Below, piece after piece: positions 1-8,633 of a DNA stretch of 64,000 bases. The DNA comes from Methylopila sp. 73B. GTDB taxonomy: Bacteria > Pseudomonadota > Alphaproteobacteria > Rhizobiales > Methylopilaceae. The translations under genes and the position numbers were made by a program. Each line of letters opens with the position of its first letter. Position 1 is the first letter of the stretch. Location: assembly GCF_000526315.1 (NCBI RefSeq), contig NZ_JAFV01000001.1, positions 4,317,576-4,381,575 on the forward strand, written 5' to 3'. The notes beneath the pieces are model-generated. The model had not been told where the DNA came from, made no database searches, and worked only from the letters and a program-made list of their open reading frames with translations.

Positions 1-160
1 GGGCGCCGAGGCGTTCCGCCTCCTCATGGATCGCCGGGTCGTCGGCGAGCATGATCAGCTCGGCGCCGGCGGCGGAGAAGGCGCGGGCGATCCCGAGCCC
101 GATGCCGCGGCTCGAGCCGGTGACGACGACCGTGCGCCCGGCGAGCCCCTCGAGGTTCAC
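1..160 (-). CDS. Short-chain dehydrogenase/reductase, N-terminal part (cut by window edge)
   Basis: Only about the first 53 residues are inside the window; the rest lies to the left. The frame opens with a GTG at 160-158 that overlaps the TGA of the upstream ABC ATPase gene (GTGA, 4 bases), so the two are translationally coupled. The protein begins with a beta strand followed by TGSSRGIG at about residues 14-21, the NAD(P)-binding TGxxxGxG motif of classical SDR enzymes. Family knowledge says it oxidises or reduces a hydroxyl or keto group with NAD(P)(H); the substrate cannot be inferred. Its place as last visible gene of the transporter operon suggests it acts on the imported compound. Confidence 0.8.
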   Translation of the reverse strand, partial: MNLEGLAGRTVVVTGSSRGIGLGIARAFSAAGAELIMLADDPAIHEEAERLGA

Positions 161-930
161 AGCTCGTCTCCCGCGGCCGTCCGCACCAGGCCGATGGTCT
201 CGCGGCGAAGAGCGAAGAAGTCCTCGCCGTCGCGGATCTCCAGCGTCCGCTCCTCCCCGAGCCGGCTGCGGACGTCGATCTCGGCGACGATCCGGGTGGG
301 GCGCTTCGAGAACACCACCACGCGGTCGGCCAGGAACAGGGCCTCCTCGACGTCATGGGTGACGAACACGATGGTCTTGGCGTCGCGCCGCTGGATGCGC
401 CGCAGCTCGGTCTGCAGCTGTTCGCGCCGGAGCGCGTCGAGGGCGCCGAAGGGCTCATCCATCAGCAGCACGTCGGCGCCGGCCGCGAGCGTGCGGGCGA
501 TCGCGATGCGCTGGCGCATGCCGCCGGAGACCTGGCTCGGGAAGTGGTCGGAGAACTCGTAGAGGCCGACGAGGTCGAGGTAACGCTCTGCCCGCACCGC
601 CTTCTCGTCCTCGGACAGGTCGTGGCGGTACTTCAGCCCGAAGGCGACGTTCTGGGCGACGGTGAGCCATGGGAACGACGAGTAGGACTGGAACACCATG
701 CCCCGCCGCCGGTCCGGCGCGCCGACGGGCTCTCCCTCCAGCCGGATCTCGCCGGAGGTCGGCTGGTCGAGCCCGCCGATCATCCGCATCAGCGTGGTCT
801 TGCCGCAGCCGGAGGGGCCGAGGAACACCACGAACTCGTGCCGGTCGATCGCGAGGTTGAACGGCGTCTCGACCACCGGCACGGCACCGAAGCTCTTGGT
901 GACCTGATCGAACTGGAGATGGGCGGTCAC
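157..930 (-). CDS. ABC transporter ATP-binding protein, NitT/TauT (SsuB/TauB-like) family
   Basis: A 257-residue cytoplasmic ATPase that would power import through the permease at 1169-2038. Visible motifs are Walker A GPSGCGKTT near residue 38, the Q-loop in VFQSYSSFPWL, the signature VSGGMRQRIAIARTLA, Walker B VLLMDEPFGALD and the H-loop in VFVTHDVEEA. The FPWL after the Q-loop is typical of the nitrate/sulfonate/taurine subfamily. The start is a GTG at 930-928 with a GAGAGG stretch upstream. It is separated from the permease gene by a 238-base gap filled by an inverted-repeat element, which is unusual inside an otherwise overlapping operon. The transported substrate is unknown. Confidence 0.93.
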   Translation of the reverse strand: MTAHLQFDQVTKSFGAVPVVETPFNLAIDRHEFVVFLGPSGCGKTTLMRMIGGLDQPTSGEIRLEGEPVGAPDRRRGMVFQSYSSFPWLTVAQNVAFGLKYRHDLSEDEKAVRAERYLDLVGLYEFSDHFPSQVSGGMRQRIAIARTLAAGADVLLMDEPFGALDALRREQLQTELRRIQRRDAKTIVFVTHDVEEALFLADRVVVFSKRPTRIVAEIDVRSRLGEERTLEIRDGEDFFALRRETIGLVRTAAGDEL

Positions 931-977
931 GACGCGTGCCTCTCGTTTCGCTGTTCGACCTCTGACGCTGGCCCACT

Positions 978-1130
978 GGCGTCCCTCCCTCGCAGAGGGG
1001 AGGGTGGACGGCCGAAGGCCGGCCGGGTGGGGTGGTTTCCGCAGACGGCGCGCCCAACGCCCGAGACCCCACCCGACCCTTCGCTGCGCGAAGGGCCACC
1101 CTCCCCAAGCTGCGCTTGAGGAGGGACGCC
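978..1130. repeat. Large inverted-repeat (cruciform) intergenic element
   Basis: The outer arms GGCGTCCCTCC (978-988) and GGAGGGACGCC (1120-1130) are exact reverse complements. Inner complementary pairs follow, such as GAGGGTGG with CCACCCTC and CCGGGTGGGGT with ACCCCACCCG. The whole 153-base element could fold into one long hairpin. It lies between the permease and ATPase genes of one operon. It resembles the GC-rich palindromic intergenic elements seen in alphaproteobacterial genomes. It could act as a transcript-stabilising or attenuating hairpin, but that is inference. Confidence 0.75.
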
Positions 1131-1168
1131 CGCGCCCTGCACAATGCGTGGAGGAGTCGAAGCGGCCA

Positions 1169-2038
1169 TCACAGGTACCGGAAGGCGCGGCGGTGGATGA
1201 GCCGCAGCAGCTGGTCGGTGGCGAGGCCGATGACGCCGATGAGCACGACGCCGGCCATCACCTCGGGCGTCTTCATGTAGCGGCGCGCCGCCCAGATCAC
1301 GAAGCCGAGGCCGGAGTCCGCCGCGACGATCTCGGCGATGATCAGGTAGGTCCAGCACCAGCCGAGGGTGATGCGCAGGTTGTCGACGAGCCCCGGCAGC
1401 ATGGCGCGGAAGGCGACGTCCTTCAGCACCTGGCCCTGGTTCGCGCCGACGGTGTAGGCGATCTCGACGTACTCCTGCGGCACGCGGCGCATGTCGTCGG
1501 CCACCAGCAGCACCAGTTGGAAGAAGGTCCCGAGCCACAGCAGAAAGATCTTGGTCTCCTCGCCGACGCCGAACCAGATGATCGCGAGCGGCACCAGCGC
1601 CGGGACCGGAAGGTAGCGGATGAAGTCGATCGCGGGCTCCAGCGCCGCGCCGATCACACGGTAGCCGCTCATCGCGACGCCGATCGGGATGGCGAGCAGC
1701 GCCGCCAGCAGGAAGGCGCCCCAGACCCGGAGCGTGGAGACCCAGGCGTGCCAGAGCAGGTGCTGGTCCGAGATCATCCGCCCCATGGCGGAGAGGATCG
1801 CGCTGGGGGAGGGGAAGAACAGCGGCGTGGTGAGTCCGAGGCGGGCGACGAACTCCCAGACGAGCACGATCGCGACGCTGGCGCCGACCGCGATCGCCGG
1901 GCCCCACCCGCGCGGCAGCGGCGTCCTGAGCCGCAGAAGCCCGCGGGAGGCGCGCTTCCGGGGGCGCGCGACCGCCGCGGGGGGCGCGGCGGTCGCGGCG
2001 GCCTCGGGCCGGGAGATCGTCTCCGCCACCGCGCTCAC
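1169..2038 (-). CDS. ABC transporter permease, NitT/TauT (SsuC-like) family
   Basis: A 289-residue inner-membrane permease with an alanine- and arginine-rich cytoplasmic N-terminus of about 45 residues, then about six hydrophobic segments. The binding-protein-dependent transport signature lies around GANQGQVLKDVAFRAMLPGL, the coupling-helix EAA-type loop. It starts with GTG at 2038-2036, overlapping the TGA of the binding-protein gene (GTGA), so it is coupled to it. It forms the membrane channel for the binding protein at 2035-3024 and the ATPase at 157-930. The tail reads RRAFRYL, normal for this family. Confidence 0.92.
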   Translation of the reverse strand: MSAVAETISRPEAAATAAPPAAVARPRKRASRGLLRLRTPLPRGWGPAIAVGASVAIVLVWEFVARLGLTTPLFFPSPSAILSAMGRMISDQHLLWHAWVSTLRVWGAFLLAALLAIPIGVAMSGYRVIGAALEPAIDFIRYLPVPALVPLAIIWFGVGEETKIFLLWLGTFFQLVLLVADDMRRVPQEYVEIAYTVGANQGQVLKDVAFRAMLPGLVDNLRITLGWCWTYLIIAEIVAADSGLGFVIWAARRYMKTPEVMAGVVLIGVIGLATDQLLRLIHRRAFRYL

Positions 2039-3024
2039 TTCGCGCCGGAGATCGCGGCCATGACCGAGGGGTCGATCTGCTGCTTGGCGTCGAGCTTCAC
2101 GTCCGCCGACTTGTAGTCGAGGTTGAGCTGCATGACGGTGTCGAAGATCTCGTAGAGCTTGCCCGGCTTCTCGGGCGTCCCGAGCATCGCCGCGGTCGCC
2201 GCCTTGTCGGTGAACTCAAGGCTGGTGTCGAAGATCTCCTTCACCTCCTTGTCGCTCAGGTTGTAGTGCGGCGCCGCCAGCTTGATGAACTCAGCCGGGT
2301 CGCTCTTGTAGAGGTCGATCGCCTTGAAGATGCCCGTCAGGAAGTGCTGGTACTTGACCGGGTTTTTCTTCAGGTCGTCCTGCCGGACGTCGATGATGTC
2401 GACAACGATGTCGCTGTCCTTGGACGAGATCAGCAGCTTGCCGTTGCGCTGGGTCTGTGAGGAGAGCGCCTGCGACATCACCGGCTCGTAGGTGCCGATC
2501 GCGTCGATAGAGCTGTCCGCGAACACCGCCACGGTGTCCTGCGTCATGATCTCCTTGATCTTCAGGTCGTCGAGGGTCATGCCCTCCTTCTTCAGCGCGA
2601 GCTGCAGCAGCAGGCGGGCCGGAATGTTGGGCTCGATCGCGACGGTCTTGCCCTTCAGCTCCTTCACCGAGCCGATCTTGCCGTCGGCGATCACGCCGTC
2701 GCCGCCGACCGACATGTCGATGGTGCCGATGATGACGCCCGGCGTGGAGGCGTCGCGCGGGCGGCCCTGGTGCTCGCCGACGGTGCGCATGTCGACTTCG
2801 ACGTCGCCCCGCGTCATGGCGGCGAGCACGTTCGAGCGGTCGTCCTCGAAGCGCATCTCGACCTCGATCCCGAGCTCCTTGAAGTAGCCCTTGTCGATGG
2901 CGACGAACACCGGCGCGTAGCCGGTCCAGGTCGGGGCCAGCACGCGGATCTTGTTGTCCGCGGCGTGGGCCGTCCCGGCGAGGACGGCGAGCGACAAGGC
3001 GGCGGCGATCGTGATGCGCGTCAT
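2035..3024 (-). CDS. ABC transporter substrate-binding protein, NMT1/NitT/TauT type
   Basis: A 329-residue periplasmic binding protein with a Sec signal peptide of about 21 residues ending in GTAHA|AD. The mature start, with TWTGYAPVFVAIDKGYFKELGIEVE, is the hallmark of NMT1/SsuA-like proteins. It is the first gene of a minus-strand operon with the permease, ATPase and SDR. A GGAG ribosome site lies 9 bases before the ATG. The ligand is not predictable from sequence; relatives bind nitrate, sulfonates, pyrimidines or aromatic acids. The divergent LysR gene at 3163 probably controls it. Confidence 0.9.
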   Translation of the reverse strand: MTRITIAAALSLAVLAGTAHAADNKIRVLAPTWTGYAPVFVAIDKGYFKELGIEVEMRFEDDRSNVLAAMTRGDVEVDMRTVGEHQGRPRDASTPGVIIGTIDMSVGGDGVIADGKIGSVKELKGKTVAIEPNIPARLLLQLALKKEGMTLDDLKIKEIMTQDTVAVFADSSIDAIGTYEPVMSQALSSQTQRNGKLLISSKDSDIVVDIIDVRQDDLKKNPVKYQHFLTGIFKAIDLYKSDPAEFIKLAAPHYNLSDKEVKEIFDTSLEFTDKAATAAMLGTPEKPGKLYEIFDTVMQLNLDYKSADVKLDAKQQIDPSVMAAISGAK

Positions 3025-3104
3025 GCGGGCAAGCTCCGGGCGGGGACGATGGCCGGATGCTTGCGCGAATTCATATCGACGGAAATCATGAATGTTGAAA
3101 TCTT

Positions 3105-3124
3105 ACATCGAGGAATGTCGATGT
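3105..3124. promoter_or_regulatory. Inverted repeat in divergent promoter region, candidate LysR operator
   Basis: ACATCGA (3105-3111) and TCGATGT (3118-3124) are perfect complementary arms around a 6-base spacer. The site lies between the divergent binding-protein gene (start 3024) and the lysR gene (start 3163), the usual position of a LysR-type recognition site. The assignment to this regulator is inference from position and symmetry. Confidence 0.45.
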
Positions 3125-3162
3125 GAGATCGGCTTCGGGCGAACCACAGGGAGCGGCATCGC

Positions 3163-4107
3163 ATGCGCCGGCTGGACAACATCGATCTGCGGCTGCTGCG
3201 CGTGTTCGTGGCGCTCGCGGAGGCCGGCAGCTTCGCGGACGCGCAGGTCATCCTCAACCTGTCGCAGTCCACGCTCTCGACGCACCTTGCGGCGCTCGAG
3301 CGCAACATGGGCGGGCAGCTCTGCGAGCGCGGCCGCGCCGGCTTCAGGCTGACGCCGTTCGGGCAGTCGACCTACGCCGCCGCGAAGCGCCTGTTCGAGG
3401 ACATCGACGCCTTCCAGAACCGCGTCGGCAGCGACCGCCAGCGCCTCGTCGGGCGCCTGCGCGTCGGGATCATCGACGGCGTGGTGACGAACGCGAAGCT
3501 CGGCCTGCAGACGGCCTTCAGCCGCTACATGGACTACGCCTCGGAGGTGTTCGTCGACCTTGAGCTCGGCACGCCGCTGGAGCTCGAGCAGGCGCTGATG
3601 GACGGGCGGCGCGACGTCATCATCGGCCCGTTCTCCCAGAAGGCGCCGGGCGTCGCCTACACCCCGCTCTGCCGGGAGCCGCATGCGCTCTACTGCGGCG
3701 CCGGGCACCCGTTGTTCGGCGTGAAGGACGTCCGCCACGCCGACATCGAGGCGGCGCTGTTCTCGGTCCGGCGCTACCGGCACCTGGACGACCTCTACCG
3801 GGTCAACCACCCGCGGGCGAGCGGCTCCATCCTCCACATGGAGGCCCAGGCGATGCTGATCCTGTCCGGCCGTTTCATCGGCTACCTGCCCCGCCACATC
3901 GGCGACGACTGGGCCTCGCGCGGCCAGATGAAGGCGATCAAGGCCGAGAGCTACGGCTTCGAATCCCAGCACTTCGTGGCGACGCGCCGGCTGAAGGGCG
4001 ACGCGCCGCACGTCGACGCTTTCGTGGAGGAGCTGAAGCGCCAGTCGGCGGAGACCGGCGCTCTCGAAAAGCGCGCCGGCCGCAAGGCCTCGGCCCCTGC
4101 CGCCTGA
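3163..4107 (+). CDS. LysR-family transcriptional regulator
   Basis: A 314-residue DNA-binding regulator. The N-terminal winged helix-turn-helix is at about residues 5-64 (LRVFVALAEAGSFADAQVILNLSQS), although AQVILNLSQST departs from the usual AAxxLxxSQPA. The effector-binding domain begins near GRLRVGIID. The gene is divergent from the ABC operon at 1-3024, the classic arrangement for a LysR regulator and its target. A CAGGGAG ribosome site precedes the ATG. The effector is probably the transported compound or a breakdown product, which is inference. Confidence 0.9.
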   Translation: MRRLDNIDLRLLRVFVALAEAGSFADAQVILNLSQSTLSTHLAALERNMGGQLCERGRAGFRLTPFGQSTYAAAKRLFEDIDAFQNRVGSDRQRLVGRLRVGIIDGVVTNAKLGLQTAFSRYMDYASEVFVDLELGTPLELEQALMDGRRDVIIGPFSQKAPGVAYTPLCREPHALYCGAGHPLFGVKDVRHADIEAALFSVRRYRHLDDLYRVNHPRASGSILHMEAQAMLILSGRFIGYLPRHIGDDWASRGQMKAIKAESYGFESQHFVATRRLKGDAPHVDAFVEELKRQSAETGALEKRAGRKASAPAA

Positions 4108-4109
4108 GG

Positions 4110-5921
4110 TCAGGCCGCCTTCAGCGAGCGCGCATAGGCGCGCCAGCCGCCGAACGACGTGATGTCCGGCGCGCCCGCGACGCCGGCCGCCTCCACGAGG
4201 AAGCCGAGCGCGCTCGTGCCGTCGCCGAGCGCGAGCGTCCCGATCCCGAGGGGGGAGGGGATGCCGGCGACGAACGGCCCGAAGCTTTCGGCCGGCAGCG
4301 CCCAGACCTCGGTTTCGATCGGGGCGCCGGAGCCGTCCGCAACGCGCAGCAGGCCGGGACGCGGCGTCGCGCCGTCGAGCAGGTGCAGCCGGTAGAGCGG
4401 CGCGGTCGGGACGGCGCGCAGGAAGCGCGCGCCGCGCTTCAGCAACTCGCCGTTCAGCGCCATGCCGGAAAGGTGCGCGCCGACCACGACGATCTCGATC
4501 TCGCCCGCTTCGGCGACAGCTGGACGGACGATCGGCTGCGGCGCCGGGCGTCCGAGCGCGCCGATCGCGACGCCGCCCGCCGCGTGGATCGCAGCCCCCA
4601 GCGCCGCGAGCCGCCCGTCCGCGCCGGCGGGTCCGATCAGGGTGACGCCGGCGGGGATTCCGTCGGCGCGCGGCCGGCCGGGCACGGCCAGGGCGCAGTA
4701 GTCCAGCAGGTTGACGAAGTTGGTGTAGGTCCCGAGCTCGCTGTTGAGCGCGATCGGGTCCGCGAGCACCGCCTCGACCGTGTGGGCGCGGGGGAAGGTC
4801 GGGACCAGCATGCAGTCGACCGTGTCCCAGACGCGCCCAAGTTCGCGGCGCAGCTCCAGCAGGCGGTACACGTCGCCATAGGCGTCGGCGGCGGAGAACC
4901 TGCGTGCGCCCTCGATGATCTCGCGGGTGACCGGGTGCAGCGTCTCGGGCGAGGCCTCGATGAAGTCGCGGATCTGATGATAGCGCGAGGCGACCCAGGA
5001 CCCCTCGTAGAGCATTCGCGCAACCGCGAAGTAGGGCTCGAAGTCGATCTCCACGGTCTCGCCGCCGAGCGCCCGCACGTCCGCGAGCGTGGCGTCGAAG
5101 GCGGCCTCCGCCGCGGCGCTGCCGCCGAAGCGGCGGCTGGCGGCGTCGGGGATCGCGACGCGCGTCCGGGGCGGAAGCGGCCCAAGCTGCGGCACGGCCA
5201 TGTCGCGCGAAAACCCGTCCTCCGGGTCGTAGCCGCCGATGACGCCGAGCACCGCGTAGCCGTCGTCGACGGTCTGCGCGAACACCGTCACGCCGTCGAC
5301 CAGCCGCACGGAGTAGACCACGCCGCCGGTGGGCGTCAGGCCGACGGTCGGCTTCAAGCCGACGATGTTGTTGAGCCCCGCCGGCACGCGGCCCGAGCCC
5401 GCCGTGTCGGTGCCGAGCGTGAAGGGCACGAGCCCAGCGGCGACCGCGACCGCCGATCCCGAGCTGGAGCCGCCCGGCACGAGCGTCGGGTCGACCGTGT
5501 TGCGCGGGACGGGGTAGGGCGTGCGCACGCCGACGAGGCCGGTCGCGAACTGGTCGAGGTTGGTCTTGCCGATCGCGATCGCGCCGGCCGCGAGCGTGCG
5601 CTCGACTGAAGGCGCGTGCCGCGCCGGCTCGTAGGCGAACTCCCGGCAGGCGGCGGTGGTGGGGAGACCCGCGAAGTCGATGCTGTCCTTGATGCCGAAC
5701 GGAACGCCCCAGAGCGGCCGTCCGTCAGGCTTCGGCCCGAGCGCGCGGGCCGCCGCGCGGGCCGTCTCCCGGTCCACCAGCGCGATGAAGACGCCGGGAT
5801 CGTTCAGCGCGTCGATCCGGTCGAAGACCTCGTCGACCACCGCGGCGGGGTCGAGCCCCTCGGCGTAGGCGGTCCTGAGCGAGGCGAGATCGAAGGCGAG
5901 CTCGGAAAGTCTGGTGGTCAT
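4110..5921 (-). CDS. atzF: Allophanate hydrolase
   Basis: A 603-residue cytoplasmic enzyme that hydrolyses allophanate (urea-1-carboxylate) to ammonia and carbon dioxide. The N-terminal amidase-signature domain shows the Ser-cisSer-Lys triad: K78 in FGIKDS, cis-Ser S152 in GGSSSGS and nucleophile S176 in TDTAGSG. Their spacing equals that of Pseudomonas AtzF. The C-terminal domain contains IVVVGAHLSGMALNGEL, typical of AtzF. Total length matches the usual 605 residues. The frame is open far upstream, but the ATG at 5921 has a CAGGAG ribosome site and starts the family's N-terminus. No urea carboxylase, biuret or cyanurate hydrolase is adjacent. Its partner is the ABC transporter upstream, suggesting an imported ureido or amide nitrogen source. 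Confidence 0.93.
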   Translation of the reverse strand: MTTRLSELAFDLASLRTAYAEGLDPAAVVDEVFDRIDALNDPGVFIALVDRETARAAARALGPKPDGRPLWGVPFGIKDSIDFAGLPTTAACREFAYEPARHAPSVERTLAAGAIAIGKTNLDQFATGLVGVRTPYPVPRNTVDPTLVPGGSSSGSAVAVAAGLVPFTLGTDTAGSGRVPAGLNNIVGLKPTVGLTPTGGVVYSVRLVDGVTVFAQTVDDGYAVLGVIGGYDPEDGFSRDMAVPQLGPLPPRTRVAIPDAASRRFGGSAAAEAAFDATLADVRALGGETVEIDFEPYFAVARMLYEGSWVASRYHQIRDFIEASPETLHPVTREIIEGARRFSAADAYGDVYRLLELRRELGRVWDTVDCMLVPTFPRAHTVEAVLADPIALNSELGTYTNFVNLLDYCALAVPGRPRADGIPAGVTLIGPAGADGRLAALGAAIHAAGGVAIGALGRPAPQPIVRPAVAEAGEIEIVVVGAHLSGMALNGELLKRGARFLRAVPTAPLYRLHLLDGATPRPGLLRVADGSGAPIETEVWALPAESFGPFVAGIPSPLGIGTLALGDGTSALGFLVEAAGVAGAPDITSFGGWRAYARSLKAA

Positions 5922-6004
5922 GGCGCGCTCCTGAAAACGAGGCCGCTGAAGTGATGTGCATGCCGCCGCGCGGCGCGAAGGGGCGTTTCCACGCGACGCG
6001 CTCC

Positions 6005-7690
6005 TCAGACCGGCGGGTGCGGGATCGCGGCGATCAGCTCGCGCGTGTAGGCGGCCTGCGGGCTCTCGAGCACCGCCTCCGCGGATCCCTGCTCCACGAC
6101 GGCGCCCTGCCGCATGACGATGACGCGGTCGCAGAGCAGCCGGACTACGTGGAGGTCGTGGCTCACGAACAGGTAGCTCATGCCGAGCCTCGCCTTGAGA
6201 TCGTCGAGCAGGTTGAGCACCACCGCCTGGACCGAAACGTCCAGCGCCGCGGTCGGCTCGTCGAGGATGACCAGCTCCGGGTCGAGCGCGATGGCGCGGG
6301 CGATGCCGACGCGCGCCTTCTGGCCGCCGGACAACTGGTGCGGGAAGCGGTCGAGCAGATCGAGCGGCAACCCGACCAGCGTCGCGAGCTCCTCGCACCG
6401 AGCGCGGAGCGCGTCGCGGCCCCTCAGCGCGCTCATGCGCATCAAGGGATCCGCGATGGCGCGCGCGGCGGTGAAGCGCGGGTTCAGGCTGTCGGTCGGG
6501 TCCTGGAACACCATCTGGATGCGCCGGCGATGGGCGGAGGAGGCGAAGCTCTTCGCCGGGATCGCCCCGATGTCGTCGGTTCCGAGCGTGATCCGGCCCG
6601 AGGTCGGGTCGAGCAGCCGCATCACCATCATCGAGGTGGTGGACTTCCCGCAGCCGCTCTCGCCCACGAGGCCGAGGCTCTCGCCGCGGCGGATCTCGAA
6701 CGAAATCCCGTCGACGGCGCGGAACGGCGCCTGGTCGCCCGCGGGCGCGCCGCGACCGAACATCTGGGCCCAGGTCTTGGAGGCGCCCTGGCGCGGATAC
6801 TCCTTCACCAGCCCCTCGACCTTGAGCAGCACGTCGCCGGTCACGGTCGTGGGCGGGTTCGCCGGCGTCGCGCTCTCTGGCGGCAGCAGGCCGCGCAGCG
6901 TCGAGCCCGGCCGCGGCGTCGCCCGCATCAGCCGCCGCGTGTAGTCGTGGGCGGGCGCGGCGAACACCTGGCGCGCGGGCGCGGTCTCCACCACCTCGCC
7001 CTTCTTCATCACCACCACCTTGTCGCAATAGGCGGCGGCCAGCCCCAGGTCGTGAGTGATCAGGATGGTCGACATGCCGCGCGCCCGCGTCAGCTCCGTC
7101 ACCAGATCCATCACCGCCTTCTGGGTGGTGACGTCGAGGCCGGTGGTCGGCTCGTCCGCGATCAGCAGCTGCGGCCGGCAGGCGAGCGCGAGCGCGATCA
7201 CGATGCGCTGGCACATGCCGCCCGACAGCTCGAAGGGATAGGCGTGGTAGCGCTCCTCCGGCCGGGCGATCTTGACCTGCTCCAGCATCTCGATCGCCTT
7301 GGCCTTGGCGTCCATCGAGCCCGCCTGCGCGTGGCGGCGCAGCACGTCCTCGATCTGGCGGCCGACCTTGCGGATCGGGTTCAGCGCCATGCGCGGGTTC
7401 TGGAAGATCATCGAGATCTCCCGGCCGCGCACGTCGGTCATCTGCCGCTCGCTCGCGGCGCGGAGATCGACGCCGGAGAAGGCGACGGAGCCGTCCGCGA
7501 TCCGGCCGGCGCGGTCGAGGATCCGCATCACGGCGTAGGAGGTGACGGACTTGCCGGAGCCGGACTCGCCGACGACGCCGACGGTCTCTCCGCGGCCGAC
7601 CTCCAGGTCGACGCTCCTCACCGCCTGCACCACGCCGTTGCGGGTGGCGAATTCGACGGTGAGGGCCTTCACGTCCAACAGAGCGGTCAT
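6005..7690 (-). CDS. Dipeptide/oligopeptide-type ABC transporter, fused DppD-DppF ATPase
   Basis: A 561-residue protein carrying two complete ATPase domains in one chain. Domain 1 (about residues 5-265) has Walker A GESGSGKS, signature ELSGGMCQR and Walker B LLIADEPTTGLD. Domain 2 (about 290-555) has GESGCGKST, QLSGGQKARVGIARA and LVILDEPTAALD. Each domain ends with the peptide-family C-terminal extension (AAPAHDYTRRLM and ESPQAAYTRELI). It replaces separate DppD and DppF subunits and energises uptake through the permeases at 7695-9643. It lies upstream of atzF, with 83 bases between them, in the same minus-strand operon. Confidence 0.94.
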   Translation of the reverse strand: MTALLDVKALTVEFATRNGVVQAVRSVDLEVGRGETVGVVGESGSGKSVTSYAVMRILDRAGRIADGSVAFSGVDLRAASERQMTDVRGREISMIFQNPRMALNPIRKVGRQIEDVLRRHAQAGSMDAKAKAIEMLEQVKIARPEERYHAYPFELSGGMCQRIVIALALACRPQLLIADEPTTGLDVTTQKAVMDLVTELTRARGMSTILITHDLGLAAAYCDKVVVMKKGEVVETAPARQVFAAPAHDYTRRLMRATPRPGSTLRGLLPPESATPANPPTTVTGDVLLKVEGLVKEYPRQGASKTWAQMFGRGAPAGDQAPFRAVDGISFEIRRGESLGLVGESGCGKSTTSMMVMRLLDPTSGRITLGTDDIGAIPAKSFASSAHRRRIQMVFQDPTDSLNPRFTAARAIADPLMRMSALRGRDALRARCEELATLVGLPLDLLDRFPHQLSGGQKARVGIARAIALDPELVILDEPTAALDVSVQAVVLNLLDDLKARLGMSYLFVSHDLHVVRLLCDRVIVMRQGAVVEQGSAEAVLESPQAAYTRELIAAIPHPPV

Positions 7691-7694
7691 GGGC

Positions 7695-8633
7695 TCACGT
7701 CCTCCGCTGCGGGTCGATGATGTCGCGCAGGCCGTCGCCGAGCAGGTTGAAGCAGAACACGGCGATCATCAGCGCCAGGCCTGGGAACAGCGCGATCCAC
7801 CACTCGCCGGAGATGATGAAGCCGGCGCCCTCGGCGACCATGATCCCCCACTCAGGCGTCGGCGGCTTCACGCCGAGGCCGATGAAGGAGAGACCCGCAG
7901 CGTTCAGGATCGCGTAGCCCATGGTCAGCGACATCTGCACCGCCATGATCGGCATGATGTTTGGCAGAATCTGCGTCAGCAGGATGCGCATTTCGGAGTT
8001 GCCGGTGAGCCGGGCCGCCTGCACGAAGCCGGCCTCCCGGCGGACGTTGGCCTCCGCGCGGGCGATGCGCTGGTACAGGGGGAAATTCACGATCGCGGTG
8101 GCGATGACGATGTTGGTCACCGTGTTGCCGAGCGCCGCGACGATGCCCATGGCCAGCACGAACAGCGGGAAGGCCATGATGGTGTCGCTGATGCGGCTCA
8201 TGATGCGGTCGGTCCAGCCGCCATAGAAGCCGGCGCAGACGCCGGCGAAGCCGCCGAGCGCGAACACCAGTGCGACCGAGCAGATCGCGATTGTGAGGTC
8301 GAGCCGGGTCGCGACCAGCACGCGGGAGAAGATGTCCCGCCCGATCTGGTCGGTGCCGAACCAGTGCGCCGCGGAGGGCGGCTGCAGCGCCGCGGCGGTG
8401 TCGGAGGCGAGCGGGTCGTAGGGCGCGATCCACGGTCCGAGGACGGCGGCGAGCACGATCACGAAGAACAGCGCGAAGGCGAAGCCGGTGACGGGGTTCG
8501 AGGTCGCGACGTAGCGGGCGTGGCCGAGGCCGGCGGCGAAGCCGGCAGCGGGCCGCACGGGGTGTTCGATCACGGCCGGGGCGGGCTCCGGGAGCGGCTG
8601 CGGCAGGGAGGCTGAGACGTCGAGGTTGCTCAT
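7695..8633 (-). CDS. Dipeptide/oligopeptide-type ABC transporter permease (DppC-like)
   Basis: A 312-residue inner-membrane permease. The N-terminal DppC segment has WIAPYDPLASD and HWFGTDQIGRDIFSRV. The coupling loop is RREAGFVQAARLTGNSEMRILLTQILPNIMP, and the C-terminus has the usual GDGLRDIIDPQRR. The reading frame is open well upstream, but the ATG at 8633 overlaps the TGA of the preceding dppB-like gene (ATGA), which fixes the start. It forms a heterodimer with the protein from 8630-9643. Substrate class by family: peptides, nickel, opines or other small amides. Confidence 0.93.
   Translation of the reverse strand: MSNLDVSASLPQPLPEPAPAVIEHPVRPAAGFAAGLGHARYVATSNPVTGFAFALFFVIVLAAVLGPWIAPYDPLASDTAAALQPPSAAHWFGTDQIGRDIFSRVLVATRLDLTIAICSVALVFALGGFAGVCAGFYGGWTDRIMSRISDTIMAFPLFVLAMGIVAALGNTVTNIVIATAIVNFPLYQRIARAEANVRREAGFVQAARLTGNSEMRILLTQILPNIMPIMAVQMSLTMGYAILNAAGLSFIGLGVKPPTPEWGIMVAEGAGFIISGEWWIALFPGLALMIAVFCFNLLGDGLRDIIDPQRRT

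Noticed and set aside
2266..3126. Plus-strand frames opposite the binding-protein gene
   Set aside because: Their translations are low-complexity shadows of a clear minus-strand gene with signal peptide and family motifs.
4110..7214. A continuous 1034-codon frame suggesting a fused ATPase-amidase protein
   Set aside because: The upstream part is out of frame with the DppD-DppF gene and reads as arginine/alanine-rich nonsense. The atzF ATG at 5921 with its own ribosome site explains the real gene.
6005..7690. The fused double ATPase as a novelty
   Set aside because: Single-chain DppD-DppF fusions are common in peptide-type ABC systems of proteobacteria.
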